Of a stretch of DNA of 6,671 bases, positions 1-4,624 are shown piece by piece (positions within the stretch are counted from its first letter, which is position 1; each line of letters starts with the position of its first letter). The notes below the pieces were generated by a model. The model worked only from the letters and a program-made list of their open reading frames with translations. It did no database searches and was not told the DNA's origin. The position numbers and the translations under genes are program-made. This stretch comes from Gallionella sp. UBA6045. Lineage in GTDB: Bacteria > Pseudomonadota > Gammaproteobacteria > Burkholderiales > Gallionellaceae. The stretch lies in contig DIYV01000030.1 of assembly GCA_002429165.1 (NCBI GenBank), positions 1-6,671 on the forward strand, in the 5' to 3' direction.

Positions 1-467
1 TTGAGCAATGTGCCTTCCCAGTTGCCGCTGCCCGGATGCACCACCAGTCCGACCGGCTTGTTGATCACCAGCAAGGCGTCGTCTTCGTAAACGATGTCCA
101 GCAAGATGTCCTCGGCCAGGTAAGGCTGATCGGCAGGATGGACTTGCGGAAGCACTTCCAGTGTTTCGCCGCCCCAGACCTTTTGCTTGGACGTGGCAAA
201 TTCACCGTCCACCTTGACCTGTTGCGCGGCGATCCATTCCTGCAAACGGCTTCGCGAATACTCGGGAAAGAATTTGACCAATGCCTGGTCCAGGCGCAGT
301 CCGGCGTAATCATCCGGAACGATCAGATGCCGTGCATTGTCAGCCGCACGCTGTTCATCGGCAGTCAAGGGATGCGCATCCGTGTCGGCCTTGCTTGCGA
401 TTTTCCGAGCAAGCTCACGGCCCCCGCGGGTGGTATAATTGCGCAAATTAATTTCTGGATTTGTCAT
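1..467 (-). CDS. rluD: RluD, 23S rRNA pseudouridine synthase, N-terminal part (cut by window edge)
   Basis: RluD isomerises uridines in helix 69 of 23S rRNA to pseudouridine (known of the family; U1911, U1915 and U1917 in E. coli). 155 codons are visible, open to the left edge. An S4 RNA-binding domain covers about residues 55-118, with LRLDQAL near 57-63 and the PEYSRSRLQEW stretch near 68-78. The start of the catalytic fold follows, with DIVYEDD and INKPVGLVVHPGSGN. The catalytic HRLD aspartate lies beyond the edge. ATG at 467 is chosen: AGGG lies three bases before it, and no in-frame ATG or GTG follows before the S4 domain. An in-frame ATG at 491 would add eight residues. Compared with E. 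coli RluD there are about 40 extra N-terminal residues before the S4 domain. It is divergent from bamD, a common neighbour pair in beta- and gammaproteobacteria. Confidence 0.93.
   Translation of the reverse strand, partial: MTNPEINLRNYTTRGGRELARKIASKADTDAHPLTADEQRAADNARHLIVPDDYAGLRLDQALVKFFPEYSRSRLQEWIAAQQVKVDGEFATSKQKVWGGETLEVLPQVHPADQPYLAEDILLDIVYEDDALLVINKPVGLVVHPGSGNWEGTLL
431..439 (+). promoter_or_regulatory. Extended -10 promoter of bamD
   Basis: TGGTATAAT is a perfect extended -10 (TGn plus TATAAT at 434-439). No good -35 lies 16-18 bases upstream, which fits an extended -10 promoter. Transcription should begin near 446, giving a leader of about 20 bases before the bamD ATG at 466. 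This also argues against the in-frame TTG at 439 as the bamD start. On the other strand these bases are codons 10-12 of rluD. Confidence 0.6.
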
Positions 468-1242
468 GCGCCCTATTTTAGCCGTATTCATGCTATTAAC
501 GTTAACTGCCTGCAGTTTGTTCGGCTCAAAGCCCAATGCCGACCAGGCGAAAACTGCTTCTGCCGAAGTCATGTATAACGATGCCAAGAAAAGCCTCGAC
601 AAGAGCAACTTCGAGGAAGCCATCAAACAGCTCGAATCCCTGCAATCGCGTTATCCATACGGCCGCTACGCGCAACAGGCCCAGCTCGATATGGCTTACG
701 CCTATTACCGGCAGAACGAGCCGGAATCGGCCATTTCCGCCGCCGACAGCTTTATCAAGCAATATCCCAACAACCCGCACGTGGATTATGCATACTATGT
801 GAAAGGTTTGGCCAATTTCAATCCGGGTATCGGCGCTTTCGGACTGACTTTCGGGCAGGACCCCACCGAACGAGACCCTCAGGCGGAGCAGGATTCGTTT
901 GCTTCCTTCAAGGATCTGGTATCGCGCTTCCCTTCCAGCAGGTACGCGCCGGATTCCAGATTGCGCATGCAGTATCTGCTCGACGCGCTGGCAAAATATG
1001 AAATTCATGTCGCCAAATACTACCTGCGCAGAGGCGCGGATATTGCTGCAGTTAACCGCGCCAAGGTAGTGTTGACCCAATATCCGAATACGCCCTCGAT
1101 ACAGGATGCGCTGCTGATACTGGTGCAAGGCTATGACGCTTTGGGCATGAACAAACTGCGCGATGACGCCAAGCGAGTGCTGGACTTGAACTTCCCCAGG
1201 GCCACAACGACGGCAAACAAGGTCAGCGCAAGTTCTCAGTAG
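466..1242 (+). CDS. bamD: BamD (ComL), outer-membrane protein assembly lipoprotein
   Basis: BamD is the essential lipoprotein of the BAM complex; with BamA it folds beta-barrel proteins into the outer membrane (known of the family). The 258-residue product has a short signal peptide with lipobox LTAC (acylated Cys16) followed by Ser, predicting outer-membrane sorting. TPR-type helical pairs fill the rest. They include NFEEAIKQLESL, RYPYGRYAQQ (62-71), the YAYYRQNEPESA repeat, HVDYAYYVKGL, the ERDPQ turn, and the late AKYEIHVAKYYLRRGA helix that matches E. coli BamD closely. Length is slightly above E. coli BamD (245). ATG at 466 is preferred over TTG at 439, which lies inside or too near the promoter, and over ATG at 490, which leaves too short a signal peptide. 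No clear Shine-Dalgarno sequence is visible. Confidence 0.96.
   Translation: MRPILAVFMLLTLTACSLFGSKPNADQAKTASAEVMYNDAKKSLDKSNFEEAIKQLESLQSRYPYGRYAQQAQLDMAYAYYRQNEPESAISAADSFIKQYPNNPHVDYAYYVKGLANFNPGIGAFGLTFGQDPTERDPQAEQDSFASFKDLVSRFPSSRYAPDSRLRMQYLLDALAKYEIHVAKYYLRRGADIAAVNRAKVVLTQYPNTPSIQDALLILVQGYDALGMNKLRDDAKRVLDLNFPRATTTANKVSASSQ
475..480 (-). promoter_or_regulatory. Possible -10 box for rluD inside the bamD signal-peptide codons
   Basis: On the minus strand TAAAAT (5 of 6 to consensus) is read from 480 to 475. Its expected start point near 468 would give an almost leaderless rluD transcript beginning at the ATG at 467. A poor -35 (TTAACG, minus 505-500) sits 19 bases upstream. This is weak and is given mainly because no other space is available for an rluD promoter except inside bamD. 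Confidence 0.2.
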
Positions 1243-1273
1243 CGAGTCTGAAGGTCATGTTGTTTCGCTCCAA

Positions 1274-1297
1274 CTTTCCATGATGAGCTTTCCATGA
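1274..1297 (+). repeat. 10-base direct repeat CTTTCCATGA spanning the NUDIX start codon
   Basis: CTTTCCATGA occurs at 1274-1283 and again at 1288-1297. The second copy contains the ATG of the NUDIX gene. Between them runs a five-codon frame, ATG ATG AGC TTT CCA TGA (1280-1297), whose stop overlaps the NUDIX start as ATGA. It may be a small duplication or a coupling mini-ORF, or chance. Confidence 0.35.
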
Positions 1298-1836
1298 AAT
1301 ATTGCAGCCTGTGCGGTGCCCCGGTCGAACTGCGTATCCCGCCGGACGATAACCGCGTGCGTCATGTGTGCACCGGCTGCGGCGAGGTGCATTACCATAA
1401 TCCAAAATTGGTTGTCGGCGCCATTCCTGAATGGCAGGACAAAGTCCTGCTGTGCCGTCGCGCCATTGAACCTCGCCATGGTCTGTGGACACTTCCCGCC
1501 GGCTTCATGGAAAACGGCGAAACCACAGCCGAAGCTGCCACGCGTGAAACGCTGGAAGAAGCCAATGCACGCATTGCAATCGGCGACCTTTATTCGATGT
1601 ACAGCCTGCCCTATATCAACCAGGTGCATATACTGTTCCGCGCCAGACTGCTCGATCTGGATTTTGGCCCGGGGCAGGAAAGCCTGGACGTCAAACTATT
1701 CAGTGAAGCAGAAATACCGTGGGATGAAATCGCATTTCGCGCGGTGCGCTTCAGCCTTGAACATTACTTTGCCGAATGTCACAGCGGAAAATTCAGTTTC
1801 CATATCGGCGAGCTGGCACCGCCCGCTCAAAGCTGA
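1294..1836 (+). CDS. Zinc-ribbon NUDIX hydrolase, probable FAD/ADP-ribose-type pyrophosphatase
   Basis: NUDIX enzymes cleave nucleoside diphosphates linked to another group. An N-terminal zinc ribbon (Cys4, Cys7, Cys26, Cys29) leads into HYHNPKLVVGAI, then the fold with LLCRRAIEPRHGLWTLPAG. The Nudix box spans residues 70-92. Gly70, Glu76, Arg84-Glu85 and Glu88-Glu89 are in place, but the usual late Gly is Asn91. Domain order and the LFSEAEIPWDEIAF and GKFSFHIGEL segments recall the Arabidopsis plastid NUDX23 FAD/ADP-ribose pyrophosphatase type (from memory, not searched). The SQPWPFPxS motif of NudC NADH pyrophosphatase is absent, so NudC is unlikely. The protein has 180 residues and no signal peptide, so it should be cytoplasmic. 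It lies 51 bases after bamD on the same strand, probably co-transcribed. The ribosome site is weak (GATGAG). Confidence 0.88.
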   Translation: MKYCSLCGAPVELRIPPDDNRVRHVCTGCGEVHYHNPKLVVGAIPEWQDKVLLCRRAIEPRHGLWTLPAGFMENGETTAEAATRETLEEANARIAIGDLYSMYSLPYINQVHILFRARLLDLDFGPGQESLDVKLFSEAEIPWDEIAFRAVRFSLEHYFAECHSGKFSFHIGELAPPAQS

Positions 1837-1879
1837 CAAACGATTTTTCTCAAACCGTCCAGGCACCGTCAAGCACCCA

Positions 1880-1885
1880 TATAAT
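1880..1885 (+). promoter_or_regulatory. -10 box TATAAT ahead of mlaA
   Basis: A perfect TATAAT lies 27 bases before the mlaA ATG, nearly the same distance as the bamD -10 from its ATG. No convincing -35 lies 16-18 bases upstream and no TG extension is present. It suggests mlaA can be transcribed apart from the NUDIX gene, with a leader of about 20 bases lacking a Shine-Dalgarno sequence. Confidence 0.4.
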
Positions 1886-1912
1886 TTCGTTAATTCACAG
1901 CAACAAAATAAC

Positions 1913-2707
1913 ATGAACGCCATAAGCACTATTATCATGATCACTGCCGTTGCCTTGACCGGTTGCGCTTCAACACGCGCCAGCAATCCGGCCGACCCGT
2001 TCGAACCGATCAACCGCATCACCTATAAATTCAACGATAGCGTTGACAAGGCTGTCATCAAGCCCGTCGCACGGGGATACAAAGCGGTAATGCCGACGGT
2101 TGGCAGAATCATGGTTTCCAATTTCTTTTCCAATCTGGACGATGTCGTCGTCACCGCCAACGATTTGCTCCAATTCAAACTGGTCCAGGGTTTTTCCGAC
2201 GGGACGCGTTTCGTCGTGAATTCCACCCTTGGTGCTTTCGGCTTGATTGACGTTGCATCAGTGGGCGGCTTGAAAAAACACGATGAAGATTTTGGTCAGA
2301 CCCTGGGCAAGTGGGGGGTAGGCAACGGCCCCTATCTTGTCCTGCCAATACTGGGGCCCAGCACGTTGCGCGACAGCGCTGGATTGTATGTTGATGGTTA
2401 CCCAAGCCCGATGTACCAGATGAATAACATGCAGGCACGCAACCAGGCTTACCTGATCAGGGGAATCAACCGCCGTGCCGAATTCCTGGACCAGGAAAAA
2501 GTTCTGGATGAGGCTATGATAGATCCCTACCAGTTTATGCGGGATACTTACCTGCTTCGCCGCAAAAGCCAGGTTTATGACGGCAACCCGCCGCGTCCAA
2601 AATACAATTACGATGACGATCAGGGCGATGATAATTCCCTGCCCTCCCCGGCAGCAGGTACACCTTCGTCAGCCACGGACAATCCGCCTCTGACCTCGCC
2701 TCGTTAG
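1913..2707 (+). CDS. mlaA: MlaA (VacJ), outer-membrane phospholipid-removal lipoprotein
   Basis: MlaA sits as a ring in the inner leaflet of the outer membrane, takes mislocalised phospholipid from the outer leaflet and passes it to MlaC (known of the family). The product has 264 residues with lipobox LTGC (Cys18) followed by Ala. The family signature is clear: NPADPFEPINRITYKFND (25-42), KPVARGYKAVMP, the SNFFSNLDD helix, NSTLGAFGLIDVAS, EDFGQTLGKWGVGNGPYLVL, GPSTLRD, and a late DPYQFMRDTYLLRR. The tail is acidic, then Pro/Ser/Thr rich and probably disordered. ATG at 1913 is the only reasonable start: the frame stays open far upstream but without a start codon close by, and the region there is the NUDIX gene in another frame. 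The n-region contains no Lys or Arg, which is unusual. Other mla genes are not adjacent. Confidence 0.95.
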   Translation: MNAISTIIMITAVALTGCASTRASNPADPFEPINRITYKFNDSVDKAVIKPVARGYKAVMPTVGRIMVSNFFSNLDDVVVTANDLLQFKLVQGFSDGTRFVVNSTLGAFGLIDVASVGGLKKHDEDFGQTLGKWGVGNGPYLVLPILGPSTLRDSAGLYVDGYPSPMYQMNNMQARNQAYLIRGINRRAEFLDQEKVLDEAMIDPYQFMRDTYLLRRKSQVYDGNPPRPKYNYDDDQGDDNSLPSPAAGTPSSATDNPPLTSPR

Positions 2708-2715
2708 CTGTCACA

Positions 2716-2744
2716 TTGCGGCTACCTGTCATTTCACTTATGAT
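2716..2744 (+). promoter_or_regulatory. Putative sigma-70 promoter of the LPP20 genes
   Basis: TTGCGG (2716-2721) and TATGAT (2739-2744) are separated by exactly 17 bases. The -10 matches 5 of 6 and the -35 matches 3 of 6. The start point would fall near 2751, leaving a leader of about 89 bases before the ATG at 2840. Confidence 0.4.
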
Positions 2745-2748
2745 GCTT

Positions 2749-2771
2749 GGAACATCCAACTGGATATTTCC
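2749..2771 (+). promoter_or_regulatory. Possible 5'-terminal stem-loop in the leader of the first LPP20 gene
   Basis: GGAA (2749-2752) pairs with TTCC (2768-2771), and ATCC (2754-2757) with GGAT (2762-2765) around the loop AACT, with a small internal loop (C against AT). It would sit at the very 5' end of the predicted transcript, where stem-loops can stabilise mRNA. The pairing is short, so this is tentative. Confidence 0.25.
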
Positions 2772-2795
2772 GTCGCAATACTGCAACTTTCCGTC
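2767..2795 (+). repeat. Direct repeat TTTCCGTC, two copies 21 bases apart
   Basis: TTTCCGTC occurs at 2767-2774 and 2788-2795, a spacing of 21 bases or two helical turns, in the leader between the predicted promoter and the first LPP20 gene. In the same gap CTGTCATTT occurs at 2726 and 2797. The repeats could be regulator sites, or coincidence in an AT-rich gap. Confidence 0.3.
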
Positions 2796-2839
2796 TCTGT
2801 CATTTTCAAATAGTTTTCCCTAACCTTCAGGAGGAAATC

Positions 2840-3412
2840 ATGAAAAATTCCCGTCAAATTATAAAATTGTTATCCATGGCGCTTTTTTTGTTTGCCATCT
2901 CGGCATGCTCCTCCAGCACGACCAAAGTTGAAAGCGATCTGGGGATCAAGGGCGCACCTGATTGGGTCAATGAAGGAAGCAATATCCTCAGCGAGAAAGA
3001 TGGCCGACTATTCCACGGGGTTGGTTCCGCTTCTCCGATGGGCGATATGTCGCTGCAAAAATCCGTTGCCGATGACCGCGCGCGTGCCGAAGTGGCGCGG
3101 GTCTTGTCGTCCTATATGGACGTGGTTTCCAACGACTACATGTCTTCAGCCAAGGCTGGCGGTGCCAATACCAACGAGGAAGCCGTCTCCCGCCAGATCA
3201 ATGCCCTGACCAAGGTCAACCTGGCCGGTGCCAAAGTGATTGGCAACTGGCGCGACCCAAAAACCAACATCATTTATTCCATCGTCGAACTGGACATGAA
3301 ACAGGTGAAAAGCATGCTGGCCGGAACGCAGAACATGAATGAAGACTTGAAGCGCTACATTGAATCCAGTGCCGATAACATATTTGACCGCGTCGCAAAA
3401 GAGAAAAAATAA
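2840..3412 (+). CDS. LPP20-family outer-membrane lipoprotein (first of two paralogues)
   Basis: The product has 190 residues. The signal peptide carries Lys2, Arg5 and Lys9, and ends in lipobox ISAC (Cys23) followed by Ser. The LPP20-like domain covers about residues 40-160: APDW (39-42), LFHGVGSA, the helix ADDRARAEVARVL (77-89), and WRDPKTNIIYSIVELD (137-152). A short helical tail follows. The start is fixed by a strong AGGAGG at 2829-2834, five bases before the ATG. Its function is unknown. Known members of this superfamily include Helicobacter LPP20 and FlgP-type flagellar lipoproteins, but no flagellar gene is seen here. It pairs with the larger paralogue downstream and faces the LpoB-like/COG3014 unit, suggesting a shared envelope role (inference). 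Confidence 0.88.
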   Translation: MKNSRQIIKLLSMALFLFAISACSSSTTKVESDLGIKGAPDWVNEGSNILSEKDGRLFHGVGSASPMGDMSLQKSVADDRARAEVARVLSSYMDVVSNDYMSSAKAGGANTNEEAVSRQINALTKVNLAGAKVIGNWRDPKTNIIYSIVELDMKQVKSMLAGTQNMNEDLKRYIESSADNIFDRVAKEKK

Positions 3413-3427
3413 TCCGCTCGGACCAAT

Positions 3428-3468
3428 GACACCTCGGCCGTATTGATGATGCCGGCGCAAGCGGTGTC
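3428..3468 (+). other. Imperfect hairpin between the two LPP20 genes
   Basis: GACACC (3428-3433) pairs perfectly with GGTGTC (3463-3468), and inside it CGGC (3435-3438) pairs with GCCG (3451-3454). It begins 15 bases after the stop of the first LPP20 gene. There is no real T-run after it (CTTTGCC), so it may reduce read-through or protect the upstream mRNA end rather than terminate. The rest of the gap up to the second gene shows no clear promoter. Confidence 0.3.
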
Positions 3469-3557
3469 CTTTGCCGCTGTTCAGCAACGGTAACTTGCAA
3501 AATACGCAACTCCTGACTGATCCAGCGCTCGATACACAACGCCACTTGGAGATGACC

Positions 3558-4565
3558 ATGAAACTCTCTGCCTTTGCCGCATTTGCATTCACGCTCTCGC
3601 TCCTGCCGGGTTGCGCCAGCGACAAGCCAACCACACCCGACTGGATCACCGGCGATAGCGCCCGGTTCAATAGCGCGCAATATCTGATCGGACGCGGACA
3701 GGCGTCCACGCAGGAAGAAGCCAAGGATCGTGCACGCGCCGATGTGGCCAAAATATTCCAGGTGGCTGTGGTTGCAAACAGCGAAGACCTGCAGCGCTCC
3801 AAATCCGGTCCCACCGGCACGCCGCAATATGAACAACAAGCCTCGCGCAGCATCAGCACACGAACCGACCAGATCATACGCGGCATTCAGATCGCTGAGC
3901 TGTGGCAAGATCCCGCCACCAAAAGCTATTACGCGCTGGCCGTTTTGCCTCGCTTGCAGGCAGCTGCCAGCCTGCGCCAGCAAATCAGCCAACTGGATGA
4001 GGCTACCGCCGACTATATCGAGCAGTCACGTCAACACAGTGACCTGTTCCTGAAGATTGCCGCAGCCAGCCAGGCTGTGAAGTCCGAGCAGGAACACGAG
4101 TCATTGCAGAAATCCCTGCAAATAGTGGACCCCACCGGGCGCGGAACAGCATCCAAATGGAATAGCGCAAAGCTCCAAAGCGATCTGGACGAGTTGCTGA
4201 AGCGGGTGAGGATAGCACCGCAGGTTATCGCGGATTCCACACCCGGCCTGGAGGAAGTCCTGGCCGGGGCACTGGCCAATGCCGGCTTCATGATCGAAAC
4301 CGGCCAGCATCCGGATTTTGTGTTGCAGGCGCGGATGGAACTGACTGATTTGGGATTAGAGAAAGGCTGGTACTGGCAACGCGGGGTTCTGGAAATCTCC
4401 TTGTCGGAGACGGCCACTGGCCGTGTGCGCGGCACCAGGCGCTGGACAGTCAAGAGCAGTGCCACGGACAGGGAAAGCGCGGCGAAGCGCGCCATGAACC
4501 AGGTTGATGCGATTCTGAAGAAGGAGTTGCGGGCAGCTATCATCGATATGGCCAACAGCCATTGA
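3558..4565 (+). CDS. LPP20-family lipoprotein with extra C-terminal domain (second paralogue)
   Basis: The product has 335 residues with lipobox LPGC (Cys19) followed by Ala. The LPP20-like domain (about 25-135) parallels its upstream neighbour block by block: TPDW (26-29), YLIGRGQA, DRARADVAKIF (57-67), WQDPATKSYYALAVLP (116-131). A helical, probably coiled, connector follows (about 135-215). A C-terminal alpha/beta domain (about 220-335) contains GLEEVLAGALANAGF, PDFVLQARMEL and VLEISLSETATGRV. That order resembles TolB-N/LpoB-type folds (inference). ATG at 3558 is chosen over ATG at 3552 because GGAG at 3548-3551 is six bases from the former and touches the latter. The gap of 145 bases after the first LPP20 gene contains a hairpin, so co-transcription is likely but may be partial. 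The exact role is unknown. Confidence 0.85.
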   Translation: MKLSAFAAFAFTLSLLPGCASDKPTTPDWITGDSARFNSAQYLIGRGQASTQEEAKDRARADVAKIFQVAVVANSEDLQRSKSGPTGTPQYEQQASRSISTRTDQIIRGIQIAELWQDPATKSYYALAVLPRLQAAASLRQQISQLDEATADYIEQSRQHSDLFLKIAAASQAVKSEQEHESLQKSLQIVDPTGRGTASKWNSAKLQSDLDELLKRVRIAPQVIADSTPGLEEVLAGALANAGFMIETGQHPDFVLQARMELTDLGLEKGWYWQRGVLEISLSETATGRVRGTRRWTVKSSATDRESAAKRAMNQVDAILKKELRAAIIDMANSH

Positions 4566-4574
4566 CGCTGCCGC

Positions 4575-4618
4575 TTGATGCGCCCTGTCAAGTGCTTTTG
4601 ATGTTCAGGGTGCGTTGG
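4575..4618. terminator. Long hairpin between convergent genes, possible bidirectional terminator
   Basis: TTGATGCGCCCTG (4575-4587) can pair along its whole length with CAGGGTGCGTTGG (4606-4618), 13 pairs including several G-U. The 18-base loop can itself pair TCAA with TTGA. It fills most of the 59-base gap between the second LPP20 gene and the COG3014-like gene. Neither strand has a clear T-run after the stem, so efficient intrinsic termination is uncertain. G-U pairs on one strand become A-C mismatches on the other, so it is stronger as RNA from the plus strand. Confidence 0.4.
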
Positions 4619-4624
4619 CAAACG

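Noticed and set aside
36..578. 180-codon open frame on the plus strand at the left edge
   Set aside because: It is antisense to rluD and runs into bamD in another frame, with no recognisable features.
526..1128. 200-codon open frame on the minus strand across bamD
   Set aside because: It lies wholly within bamD, which is clearly coding by family match. The translation has no recognisable domain and no ribosome site.
1241..1269. AGCGA and TCGCT inverted repeat after bamD as a terminator
   Set aside because: It has only five pairs around a 19-base loop and no T-run, so it is likely chance. Read-through into the NUDIX gene seems probable.
1816..1850. GAGC/GCTC pairing followed by TTTTT after the NUDIX gene as a terminator
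   Set aside because: The stem is four pairs only and lies too far from the T-run.
1316..1912. Possible long N-terminal extension of MlaA upstream of its ATG
   Set aside because: The open frame overlaps the NUDIX gene out of frame. The lipoprotein signal peptide beginning at 1913 shows the true N-terminus.
3146..3992. Two long open frames on the minus strand (3146-3886 and 3270-3992) over the LPP20 genes
   Set aside because: They overlap each other and both LPP20 genes, which have lipoboxes and matching domains. The translations look like shadow frames.
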